Source of the DNA: Bdellovibrionales bacterium
Lineage (GTDB): Bacteria; Myxococcota; XYA12-FULL-58-9; SYDY01
NCBI GenBank assembly: GCA_005801425.1
Contig: SYDY01000102.1
Span: forward strand, 1-38,300
DNA: 38,300 bases
Reading direction: 5' to 3'
Part shown: positions 1 through 7,546 of the stretch, piece by piece
Position numbering within the stretch: position 1 is the first letter of the stretch
How the letters are laid out: every line of letters starts with the position of its first letter
Notes under the pieces: model-generated
What the model was told of the DNA's origin: nothing
What the model saw: the letters and a program-made list of their open reading frames with translations, nothing else
Database searches by the model: none
Program-made: the position numbers and the translations under genes

Positions 1-339
1 ATTAAAGGTAACCCCGCCAACCCATTGCAGTTGGGTGTAGGGCGAAAACGGCGATCGCAATCCTGACAATCGAGCGCGTACGCCGGTGCGAAGGGTAAAT
101 GGCACGGTGCCCGCTGCCCCGATGGCCAGATCGGTGATGGTCGAAATCACAGGGGTAAATGCGTACTCAAATCCAGCGTTGATCATCATGTAGGCGGCGG
201 AAGCGGGCAGGCTGGACTCCATTTTGACGGCAGGTCCAATGCCCCCACTTACATACATGGCGCCAGGCTCAATGGTCTTGGCGAAGGCGGGTGATGCACA
301 AAGAACGATCGCGAGATATGCACAAAGACTGCGGATCAT
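1..339 (-). CDS. Putative outer-membrane beta-barrel protein, N-terminal part (runs off the window)
   Basis: An open frame on the minus strand begins at ATG 339 and is still open at base 1, so only about 113 residues are visible. The first 20 residues form a Sec signal peptide: Arg near the start, a Leu/Ala/Ile core and a cleavage site after ASPAFA. The mature part alternates small and aromatic residues (AMYVSGGIGPAVKME, then AYMMINAGFEYAF), as in small outer-membrane barrels of the OmpW/OmpA-like fold, but no family was recognised. An in-frame ATG two codons upstream (345) is an alternative start. The gene is divergent from, and its start nearly abuts, the desulfurase-like gene, so the two promoters must overlap coding DNA. 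Seen: signal peptide and open frame. Inferred: barrel location. Confidence 0.65.
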   Translation of the reverse strand, partial: MIRSLCAYLAIVLCASPAFAKTIEPGAMYVSGGIGPAVKMESSLPASAAYMMINAGFEYAFTPVISTITDLAIGAAGTVPFTLRTGVRARLSGLRSPFSPYTQLQWVGGVTFN

Positions 340-374
340 GATCATTGGACTGCCGGAGAGTGTCATGCGTGTCA

Positions 375-857
375 ATGAAAACGGTGACCTCCCCGCACAT
401 TGACACCCCTCCAGCCCAGGGATATTTCCGCCCGGTGGATCCACTTACACCCCGTCAGGCAGCTGTTGAAGCTTTGCGTCATGCGTCACGTGTGGGTGCG
501 AGTGCGTCCAGCGTGCATCGTTTGGGGCAAAAAGCGCGGCGTTTTGTGGACGATGCGATCATCGAAGTTCGAAAATATCTAGGGAAAGAACGCGGTGGGG
601 TGGTGTTTTGTGCCACGCGTTCAGAAGCCAAGCGGCTTACCCACGGTCTTGGTCCTGATGTCGCAATTGTTGTGGATGCCGAAGCACTGGGGGCGTTGCC
701 AGGACTTATTCCTGTTTGGTTTGCTGAAGGGGTTTGTCCAAGGCCGCTTTGGTACGGCGGTGGTCAGCAGGACGGTATTCGTCCTGGCACCGTTCCAGCG
801 CCTTTGTGTGCGGCTCTTGCAGCAGCATTGCGTATCCAAAGTGGAGTGCAGCCATGA
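375..857 (+). CDS. Miniature, catalytically incomplete cysteine-desulfurase-like protein (NifS/IscS fold remnant)
   Basis: The 160-residue product aligns by eye with class V aminotransferase-type cysteine desulfurases but is less than half their usual 380-400 residues. Residues 44-55 match the ASSVHRLGQKAR region near the N-terminus, 75-90 match the segment that normally reads VFTSGATE, and 128-139 match the GGGQERGLRSGT motif (here GGGQQDGIRPGT). The large PLP-binding middle is missing. The Schiff-base lysine region (normally SxHKxxGPKG) reads DAEALGALPG without lysine, and the C-terminal catalytic-cysteine loop is absent. The frame is intact and its stop overlaps the mnmA start as ATGA, so the two are probably translationally coupled. 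Start is uncertain: GTG 369 (SD-like GGAG at 355-358), ATG 375 or TTG 345. Cysteine desulfurases supply sulfur to MnmA; this one cannot be catalytic by the usual mechanism. It may be a scaffold or a decaying gene. Confidence 0.7.
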   Translation: MKTVTSPHIDTPPAQGYFRPVDPLTPRQAAVEALRHASRVGASASSVHRLGQKARRFVDDAIIEVRKYLGKERGGVVFCATRSEAKRLTHGLGPDVAIVVDAEALGALPGLIPVWFAEGVCPRPLWYGGGQQDGIRPGTVPAPLCAALAAALRIQSGVQP

Positions 858-1999
858 CACGCAGACGGGTTGTGGTGGCCATGAGCGGTGGCGTGGATTC
901 AAGCGCGGTCGCAGCGTTGATGGTCGAAGCGGGCCACGAAGTCATCGGCCTTTCCATGAAGACCCACCGTGGTGCGCCAAAGGGTGCCAAAGCCTGTTGT
1001 ACGCCCGATGACATGCGCGATGCGCGCCGTGTGGCCGACAAATTGGATATCCCGTTTTACCTACTGAATTACGAAGCGTTGTTTGAGCGTGAGGTGATTG
1101 AGCCTTTTGCCCGTGCTTATGCCGAAGGCCGGACGCCCAATCCCTGCGTGGATTGCAACGACAAAGTCAAATTCGTACCTCTCTTAGAACGTGCACAAAT
1201 GCTTGGTGCCGATGTTTTGGTAACAGGACACTACGCACGCATTGTGTGCGATCCTTCAGGTGCGCGCCGACTTGCGCGGGGTGTGGATCCCAACAAAGAT
1301 CAAAGTTATTTTCTCTACAGGCTCACCCAAGCCCAGTTGGCCATGCTCGAATTTCCTTTGGGTGGTATGCACAAAGATGAAGTGCGTGGTCATGCCGAAC
1401 GTTTGGGTTTGGGTGTTGATGTCGCGCAAAAACGCGAAAGCCAAGAGATCTGTTTTGTGGGATCCGAAGGCTATGCCGAAACGGTTGAGCGTATCCTAGG
1501 GCGCAGTTTGCCCGAGGGCGATATTGTGGATGGTGAGGATCGTGTGGTGGGACGTCACCAAGGGATCCATCGTTTTACGTTAGGACAGCGCCGTGGTTTG
1601 GGTATTGCCCACGAAGAACCGTTGTATGTGACCGGGGTGGATGTTTCTCGCAATGTGGTGCGTGTGGGCGCTGCGGGAAGCCTTAATGCCCAAGGCATTC
1701 GCTTGGAACGCGCCAAATGGACGGCTGGTGTGCCTCGCATAGGCGATCGATTGCTTTTGCAGCAGCGTTACCACGGAACACCGTGTGTGGCCGAAGTGAC
1801 CGCCATCCAAGCCGATGGATCCGAGGTTACGTTGCATTTTGATACAGAAGGTCGTTCGGGTGGTCTTGGCCAAGCGGCTGTTTTGTACCAGGACGATGTT
1901 GTTGTGGGGGGGGGAGTGATTATAGAAGTGATTCGACAAGTGGATCGGCGCAACCATGCATGTGCTGTTGCCGATACCTTGGGGCTCACTGCGTACTGA
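854..1999 (+). CDS. mnmA: tRNA-specific 2-thiouridylase MnmA
   Basis: A 381-residue cytoplasmic enzyme that activates U34 of tRNA-Lys, -Glu and -Gln with ATP and inserts sulfur to give 2-thiouridine. The PP-loop SGGVDSS lies at residues 11-17. The two conserved cysteines are present: the first in NPCVDCN (C101), the second in the EICFVG motif (C200). GHYARI and the DPNKDQSYFLYRL substrate region are also in place, and the length is normal. The start is ATG 854, overlapping the stop of the upstream desulfurase-like gene by ATGA. Longer in-frame extensions upstream lie over that gene and are rejected. A non-coding gap of 86 bp separates it from rnc. The call is firm; what supplies sulfur in this organism is open because the neighbouring desulfurase lacks its active site. 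Confidence 0.96.
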   Translation: MTRRRVVVAMSGGVDSSAVAALMVEAGHEVIGLSMKTHRGAPKGAKACCTPDDMRDARRVADKLDIPFYLLNYEALFEREVIEPFARAYAEGRTPNPCVDCNDKVKFVPLLERAQMLGADVLVTGHYARIVCDPSGARRLARGVDPNKDQSYFLYRLTQAQLAMLEFPLGGMHKDEVRGHAERLGLGVDVAQKRESQEICFVGSEGYAETVERILGRSLPEGDIVDGEDRVVGRHQGIHRFTLGQRRGLGIAHEEPLYVTGVDVSRNVVRVGAAGSLNAQGIRLERAKWTAGVPRIGDRLLLQQRYHGTPCVAEVTAIQADGSEVTLHFDTEGRSGGLGQAAVLYQDDVVVGGGVIIEVIRQVDRRNHACAVADTLGLTAY

Positions 2000-2085
2000 T
2001 TGGACGAAGCATGTGTGATCCACATGTTCCTTCCAGACAGCACCGTTGATTTTATTATTGTGGCACATGCCGGAGTACCTCTTTT

Positions 2086-2811
2086 ATGGTTGACGATCCT
2101 CAGCGCTCGCTTGCGCAATGGAAAGCTCTTGAAACCCGTCTCGGCTGGACTTTTCGCGATCCCAATTTGCTGCGAATTGCCATGACTCATTCGACCTATG
2201 CGAATGAGCATCGCGAGATCCAAAGCAATTACGAACGCATGGAGTTTTTGGGCGATGCAGTTCTCGATCTGATTGCGGCAAGGCTTTTGTATCAAACTTT
2301 TCCGAATGCCACCGAAGGTGAATTAAGCCAGCGTCGTGCGCAGGTGGTACGTCGTGAAAGTTTGGCGGTGATGGCGGGTGAATTAGGGCTTGAGTACTGC
2401 ATTCTTCTTGGCGAAGGCCAACGGCGTGCAGGAGGCGAAGTAAGCCGTCGTATCCTTGCCGATGCCTATGAATCACTTGCAGGCGCGATTTTTTTGGATG
2501 GTGGTTATGATATCGCCGAGAAATGTTTCTCGGCTGATCTTAAACGAACCATTCAACGCACAACCGATTCTTTTGACTTTAAAACACAATTACAAGAGTT
2601 GTGTCATCTTCAGGGTTTCGGTCAACCGATTTACACGGTTGTTTCTACGGATGGACCTGATCACGCACGCGTTTTTTCCTGTGATGTTTCTGTGGATGGC
2701 GTGGTGATTGGAACGGGTGTTGCGCCGAGTAAAAAATCCGCAGAACAAATTTGTGCACGCATTGGCTCAGACGTTTTATCGCAATCAGAACCCTCGGAAA
2801 TCAGTGCTTAA
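2086..2811 (+). CDS. rnc: Ribonuclease III
   Basis: A 241-residue endonuclease that cuts double-stranded RNA in rRNA processing and mRNA decay, acting as a dimer with Mg2+. The signature ERMEFLGDAVLD (E50, E53, D57) and the second acidic pair in DAYESLAGAIFLDGG (D126, E129) supply the metal-binding site. A C-terminal double-stranded-RNA-binding domain covers about residues 165-232, ending in the typical GVAPSKKSAEQICA helix. ATG 2086 follows the SD-like CGGAG at 2071-2075. The stop TAA is immediately followed by GGAG, which serves as the ribosome-binding site for era, so rnc and era are co-transcribed; rnc-era is a widespread gene order. Confidence 0.97.
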   Translation: MVDDPQRSLAQWKALETRLGWTFRDPNLLRIAMTHSTYANEHREIQSNYERMEFLGDAVLDLIAARLLYQTFPNATEGELSQRRAQVVRRESLAVMAGELGLEYCILLGEGQRRAGGEVSRRILADAYESLAGAIFLDGGYDIAEKCFSADLKRTIQRTTDSFDFKTQLQELCHLQGFGQPIYTVVSTDGPDHARVFSCDVSVDGVVIGTGVAPSKKSAEQICARIGSDVLSQSEPSEISA

Positions 2812-2821
2812 GGAGTATAGA

Positions 2822-3742
2822 ATGACAGAAAATGCATCATTTCGCTGTGGCACAGTCACATTGCTTGGACAGCCGAACGTAGGCAAGAGCACATTGCTCA
2901 ATCGTATTTTGGGCGAAAAAGTATCCATCGTCACGCCCAAGCCGCAAACGACACGCAATCGCATTGTTGGTGTATTGCAAGCCAGTGATAGCCAAGTGAT
3001 TTTCTTGGATACGCCGGGTTACACCGAACGTTCTGGCGATATGTACAAGCGCATGCGTGCATCGGCACGTGATGCCGCGGGTGATGCCGATGTGGTGGTC
3101 TTTGTGATCGATGCCTCTGCATCGGAAAAACTCACCGAGCATGATCGTCGTTTGCTTGCGATGGGTGCCGAGTCGGGCGCACCGATCATTGTTGTGCTCA
3201 ATAAAGTCGATCGTGTTAAACCCAAAGATCGTTTGTTGCCTTTTATTCAAGACATGATGGGTGTTCAGGGCGTTGCGGTGGTTATCCCTGTGTGTGCACG
3301 CAATGGCGATGGCATCGATCCCTTGTTGCAAGAGATCCGTGAACGGTTGCCAGTGGGCGACAGACTTTTCCCTGAAGATATTTACACCAATGCCAGCGAG
3401 CGATTTTTGTGTGGCGAACTTGTGCGTGAGCAACTTTTGTTGCAATTGCGCCAAGAAATTCCTCATGGCACCGCGGTGGTGATCGAAACATTCGAAGATG
3501 CGCGTGATGAAGACGGTGGCGGCATATGCCACGTTGAAGGCCGCATCGTGGTTCCGCGTGAATCGCACAAAGTGATTGTGCTCGGAAAAGGTGGCGAACG
3601 CATTCGCGAGATGAGCACCGAAGCACGCATCAACATGGAAAAATTGCTTGGAAGCAAAGTGTTCTTGCGCATGTTTGTGGTGGTGCATTCCGATTGGATG
3701 TCGAGTCCGGGCGCGCTTGAGGAATACGGAGTAGGGACATGA
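2822..3742 (+). CDS. era: GTPase Era
   Basis: A 306-residue GTPase that binds the 3' end of 16S rRNA and helps 30S subunit assembly. G1 is GQPNVGKST (residues 16-24), G3 is DTPG and G4 is NKVD. The C-terminal KH domain contains VLGKGGERIREMSTEARINMEK, with the GxxG loop formed by GKGG. ATG 2822 is preceded by AAGGAG, which overlaps the rnc stop; the frame is open further upstream but that stretch lies inside rnc. The era stop TGA overlaps the der start by ATGA, indicating translational coupling of era and der. Confidence 0.97.
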   Translation: MTENASFRCGTVTLLGQPNVGKSTLLNRILGEKVSIVTPKPQTTRNRIVGVLQASDSQVIFLDTPGYTERSGDMYKRMRASARDAAGDADVVVFVIDASASEKLTEHDRRLLAMGAESGAPIIVVLNKVDRVKPKDRLLPFIQDMMGVQGVAVVIPVCARNGDGIDPLLQEIRERLPVGDRLFPEDIYTNASERFLCGELVREQLLLQLRQEIPHGTAVVIETFEDARDEDGGGICHVEGRIVVPRESHKVIVLGKGGERIREMSTEARINMEKLLGSKVFLRMFVVVHSDWMSSPGALEEYGVGT

Positions 3743-5187
3743 GTTCACGACCTCTTGTTGCTTTGGTCGGTCGTCCCAATGTGGGGAAATCCACCATTTT
3801 TAACCGTATGACACGCAGTCGTCGTGCCCTGGTGTACGACCAACCCGGTGTAACCCGTGATCGTCTGTTTGGCGATGTTCGTGTTGATAATCTTGCATTC
3901 ACGGTGATCGATACCGGTGGACTTGATATCGATCCCACCGATCCTTTGATCGAAGCCATGATGATGCAAACCCGAGCGGCCATTTCTGAAGCCGATATGA
4001 TTTGCTTGGTGCTTGATGGTCGCAGTGGCGTTGTACCTATCGAACATGAAATCGCATCCATGCTGCGTGCATCGGGTGTGCCGTTGATGGTTGTGGTGAA
4101 CAAAGTCGAAGCCGAAGACACCACGAATTACATCGCCGATGCGTACAGCCTTGGTCTTGATCATGTGTACGCGGTAAGCGCCGAACATAATTTGGGATTT
4201 GATCTTTTATATACGGCCATGGGCGAATTGCTTGGCCCCGATGCGCATGTTGAAGAAGAAGTCTTTGAAGAAAAATCCGAAGACGATGAATATTGGTTTC
4301 GTGAAGAAGGCGAAGAAGACATCGAGGGCGATGCTGCGAAGGCCTATGATGAAGCCCATGCGTTTGACAATGCGTGGCTATCGCGTCCCATGCGAGTGGC
4401 CATTGTAGGACGTCCTAATGCGGGCAAGTCGTCGCTTATCAACCGCTTTGCACGGGAAGATCGTGTGACAGCGAATGCGCTTCCAGGCACCACCCGCGAT
4501 GCTGTGGATGTGCCGATTGATTTTCATGGTGAAGAAATTTTGTTGATTGATACCGCGGGCATTCGTCGTCAGCGCAGTGTGTACAGCAAACTTGAACAAT
4601 TGACGGTGATGCAGGCTTTTCGCAGCATAGATCGCGCCGATGTGGTGATTGTTCTGCTGGATGGCACCGAATTACCCAGCGATCAGGATGCCCGTATTGT
4701 GGGCATGGCCCATGAAAAAGGCAAAGGCATCGTGCTTGTTTCCAACAAGTGGGATCTTAAAAAAGGCGAAGAAAACGGCTTTAAAGAATACGAAGAAGTC
4801 TTTCGTCGCGTGATCCCATTTGTGGCCTATGCGCCATTGTTGCGCATTTCTGCGGCCACGGGGAAGGGCGTCGACAATATTCTTAAAGTCGCACGTCAAG
4901 TACATGAAGCGCGCAACAAACGTTTAACAACAGGCGATCTCAATCGTTTTATGCGCGAGATCATCGAACATACGCCGCCGCCGGTGCATAAAAGCAAGCG
5001 CCCAAAAATATTCTTTGTCAGCCAACCCATGACGGCGCCGCCAACGTTTGTTTTTTCGACGAATCGTCCCAAAGACATTCACTTTTCTTATCGGCGTTTT
5101 CTTGCCAATTCTTTGCGCGAGCATTACGGCTTTGAAGGTACGCCATTGTGGCTAAAATTCCGCGAACGAAAAAGTAAAAGTTTTTAG
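3739..5187 (+). CDS. der: GTPase Der (EngA), tandem GTPase domains
   Basis: A 482-residue double GTPase required for 50S ribosome assembly. The first G domain starts with GRPNVGKST (residues 11-19) and has DTGG; the second has GRPNAGKSS (about residues 224-232), DTAG and NKWD. The two are joined by a strongly acidic linker (runs such as EEEVFEEKSEDDE), and a KH-like C-terminal domain follows. It overlaps era by 4 bp. The stop is TAG at 5185-5187, and its last two bases are the first two of a 163-bp palindromic element. The protein ends with a normal-looking Der tail (GTPLWLKF, then a short basic end), so little or nothing seems lost, but the stop may have been supplied by the element. Confidence 0.97.
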   Translation: MSSRPLVALVGRPNVGKSTIFNRMTRSRRALVYDQPGVTRDRLFGDVRVDNLAFTVIDTGGLDIDPTDPLIEAMMMQTRAAISEADMICLVLDGRSGVVPIEHEIASMLRASGVPLMVVVNKVEAEDTTNYIADAYSLGLDHVYAVSAEHNLGFDLLYTAMGELLGPDAHVEEEVFEEKSEDDEYWFREEGEEDIEGDAAKAYDEAHAFDNAWLSRPMRVAIVGRPNAGKSSLINRFAREDRVTANALPGTTRDAVDVPIDFHGEEILLIDTAGIRRQRSVYSKLEQLTVMQAFRSIDRADVVIVLLDGTELPSDQDARIVGMAHEKGKGIVLVSNKWDLKKGEENGFKEYEEVFRRVIPFVAYAPLLRISAATGKGVDNILKVARQVHEARNKRLTTGDLNRFMREIIEHTPPPVHKSKRPKIFFVSQPMTAPPTFVFSTNRPKDIHFSYRRFLANSLREHYGFEGTPLWLKFRERKSKSF

Positions 5188-5348
5188 GGCGTGTCATCAT
5201 TTACCAATGCAGCGCCATTTGAGGCTATTTTTGGGCCTCACGAGGAGCGAGGCCGAGATAATATGTTCTATATGTTGAGCGCCGAGCGACAAAGTGAGGC
5301 GAAAAAAGAGACCAAATGGTGCGTGTTGGCTAAATGATGACACGCCCT
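5186..5348. repeat. 163-bp palindromic MITE-like element between der and the beta-lactamase
   Basis: The ends are perfect 18-bp inverted repeats (5186-5203 and 5331-5348, outer sequence AGGGCGTGTCATC). The similarity continues inward as blocks: CCATTTG, a T-run and GCCTCAC are found at matching distances from both ends, and the centre around AATATGTTCTATATGTT is itself palindromic. The whole element could fold into one long imperfect hairpin. It has no open frame of its own worth calling. This architecture fits a non-autonomous transposable element. Its first bases form part of the der stop codon. No clear target-site duplication is visible. Confidence 0.8.
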
Positions 5349-5369
5349 TGTCATGACGTAGGGGCAATG

Positions 5370-6218
5370 ATGAAATTTTATTTTCAAAAATCAATTCTAC
5401 TTGCATTTTTCCTTCTCGGTTGTGCAGGCAACATCCAAAAAGTTGTATCAACGCCGCAAGAGAAAAATTATTTCCCTGACCAAAAGGGCTGTTTTCTCCT
5501 CTACAACATGAAAACGGGCTTATTTGAGAAAGTAATCGGCGAAGAGAACTGCCGCGAACGTTTTGTTGCGTGCTCTACGTTTAAAATACCTTTGTCGGTG
5601 ATGGCATTTGATGCGGGTGTTTTAAAAGATGAAAATCAGGTGCTGAAATGGGATGGCAGCAAAGGCTTTCTTGAAAGTCACAACCAAGACCACAATGCAA
5701 AAACGTGGATGCAGCATTCAGTCGTTTGGTTTTCTAAAAAACTGACACCCCAAATTGGACAAGAAAAATTTCAGAGATACTTACACGAGTTTCATTATGG
5801 CAATGAAGACTTGTCCGGTGGCATCACCCAGGCTTGGTTGACTTCACCTGCTGAAAAATCACCTTCTTTAGATATTTCGGCCTATGAACAAGCATCATTC
5901 ATGGAAGAACTTTGGGCCGATCGCTTGCCTGTTTCCAAACGTTCTATGCAAATCACCCGTGATATTACATTTCTTGAAACCTCGCCCAAGGGATTCAAAT
6001 TAAGCGGAAAAACTGGATCCAACTATTACGATAAAAATTACGGCATTGAGAAAAGAATGGGCCTCGGTTGGTTTATTGCCCATCTTAAAAAAGGCGATCA
6101 AGAATATATCGTGGTAACAAACTTTAGCGACTTAATCCCCACAGATGCCAAGCAATATGGCGGTCTTCGTGCCAAGGCCATCACCAAACAAATCCTTTCG
6201 GATCGCGGCCTTTGGTAA
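5370..6218 (+). CDS. Class D (OXA-type) beta-lactamase, predicted lipoprotein
   Basis: A 282-residue serine beta-lactamase, which would hydrolyse beta-lactams in the periplasm. All class D motifs are visible: STFK at 69-72 (nucleophile S69, carbamylated K72), SVV at 117-119, YGN at 143-145 followed by SGG, Trp 156, and KTG at 214-216 in SGKTGSNYY. The N-terminus is a lipoprotein signal with lipobox LLGC (Cys 18), so the enzyme is probably membrane-anchored. ATG 5370 has GGGG 5 bp upstream; an ATG at 5334 lies within the palindromic element and is less likely. Base composition is visibly more AT-rich (many AAA and TTT codons) than the neighbouring housekeeping genes, and the gene sits beside a mobile palindrome, both signs of transfer. 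The spectrum cannot be told from sequence. Confidence 0.93.
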   Translation: MKFYFQKSILLAFFLLGCAGNIQKVVSTPQEKNYFPDQKGCFLLYNMKTGLFEKVIGEENCRERFVACSTFKIPLSVMAFDAGVLKDENQVLKWDGSKGFLESHNQDHNAKTWMQHSVVWFSKKLTPQIGQEKFQRYLHEFHYGNEDLSGGITQAWLTSPAEKSPSLDISAYEQASFMEELWADRLPVSKRSMQITRDITFLETSPKGFKLSGKTGSNYYDKNYGIEKRMGLGWFIAHLKKGDQEYIVVTNFSDLIPTDAKQYGGLRAKAITKQILSDRGLW

Positions 6219-6283
6219 TAAAATAAATAAATATTCATTAAAATAATCCAGAAATAGGATGTTTTTGTTGTCATATTGCTTAA

Positions 6284-7510
6284 ATGTCACCACCAATCGG
6301 TAGAAATTTAGACAAACTTGTTCTTGTTGTAGGTCAAGGTCCCGCGGGCGAAGCCGTGGCTGGCATGGCCAAACAAGCAGGTTTTGACGTTCTTGTCGTC
6401 GATCCACGCCCCGTGAATACCAGACCCCAGCGCGTCACCATCCGGCAAGACAGCGTCACGACCCTTCGTGATCTCGGTGTTTATGAAGGACTGCGTGAAA
6501 CAATGATCCCCATTGGGAGCATTGAATTTAATGGCAAACCCGTCCCATTAACGCGTCCCGATCCTATTCTTCCACCGCAGTGGTCTTTAGAGCACAATCC
6601 CGACTTTGCGTCGGTGCTTAAAGAAGCCCCCATTGGCGTCATTGCATTGCGCGATCTGCAAGATATTCTTCACGCAGAGAATGGAAAACAGGGCGTACGC
6701 TACGAGGCTGCTGAAGCAACATTGGTTCCAGCCCCCACGACACTCGGAGAAGGCATTCCAACAGAATGGGCTGTTGAGTACAAACGTAAAGATGGTGCCA
6801 GCAAAGTTAGGGTGACCCCCTATCTTACGTTTATCGCCGATGGCGCCCACAGCCCAAGCACCACGGGACTTGTTCCGCGTGAGACACTTACCCACACGCA
6901 ATACTTTGTGGGGGCATTCGTCAAACAAACGCATCCTGATCTCGTGGCTGTTGATCATGAACGCGTAGGCGCAGCACGTCTTACGCAAACGCCTGGTCCG
7001 GAACTGGGCGAACAGCGTACCACCATCATGTTCAGCAAGCCGGACGACAGCACGTGGACCGTTATGGAAATGACCCCCTCCGAATATGCGGGTCTGCCAG
7101 CCACCAAAGCGGTTGATCGCGCATGGTGTTTGGCCCACGCACAGGCAGGGCTTCGTGGTTCCGAACCCCATATTGTTGCGGGTGGGGATCGCATTTTTGA
7201 GGCACGCGTTGAACACGCAGTACAACCGACCCTTGGCGAGAACGTAGCCTTGATGGGGGATGCACGCCTGGTCACAGGGATCCTCGGAGGCATCGGCACA
7301 CAGGCCGCTTTGCGCAATGCCCCCATTGTCCGTGACCATCTCTTTGCGCCGCTTCAGCGGGCGCTTGATGATGGCATAAGTCCGGAAGAGGCACGAAGTA
7401 TTGCGTTGGCACAATGGTCAAAGGCCGTTGCTGAACAAGACCGAGATGCCATCGCCTATGCGAGGCCACGTTACACCCATGCGGACGCGAAAGATTCTTA
7501 TCGAAAATAA
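6284..7510 (+). CDS. FAD-dependent monooxygenase, PHBH-like fold
   Basis: A 408-residue cytoplasmic flavoprotein. Residues 12-40 form a Rossmann dinucleotide-binding unit (VLVVGQGPAGEAVAG, ending in Asp 40). A DG motif (ADGAHSP, 186-187) and a GD motif (VALMGDA, 325-326) follow in the right order for p-hydroxybenzoate-hydroxylase-type monooxygenases. The substrate is unknown. It lies 36 bp upstream of an isocyanide synthase gene on the same strand, so a tailoring role in an isonitrile pathway is likely; FAD-dependent oxygenases also occur in Pvc-type clusters. ATG 6284 has no clear Shine-Dalgarno sequence. The 65 bp upstream are AT-rich and could hold the operon promoter. The fold call is fairly firm; the role is inference from context. 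Confidence 0.8.
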   Translation: MSPPIGRNLDKLVLVVGQGPAGEAVAGMAKQAGFDVLVVDPRPVNTRPQRVTIRQDSVTTLRDLGVYEGLRETMIPIGSIEFNGKPVPLTRPDPILPPQWSLEHNPDFASVLKEAPIGVIALRDLQDILHAENGKQGVRYEAAEATLVPAPTTLGEGIPTEWAVEYKRKDGASKVRVTPYLTFIADGAHSPSTTGLVPRETLTHTQYFVGAFVKQTHPDLVAVDHERVGAARLTQTPGPELGEQRTTIMFSKPDDSTWTVMEMTPSEYAGLPATKAVDRAWCLAHAQAGLRGSEPHIVAGGDRIFEARVEHAVQPTLGENVALMGDARLVTGILGGIGTQAALRNAPIVRDHLFAPLQRALDDGISPEEARSIALAQWSKAVAEQDRDAIAYARPRYTHADAKDSYRK

Positions 7511-7546
7511 AAGCAAGCAAACAAAATATTAGAATGGAGAATTTCA

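Noticed and set aside
2837-3748. 303-codon open frame on the minus strand
   Set aside because: It is an antisense shadow of era; codon pattern and domains clearly support the plus-strand gene.
6587-7414. 275-codon minus-strand open frame
   Set aside because: Antisense of the FAD monooxygenase, with no domain and no ribosome-binding site.
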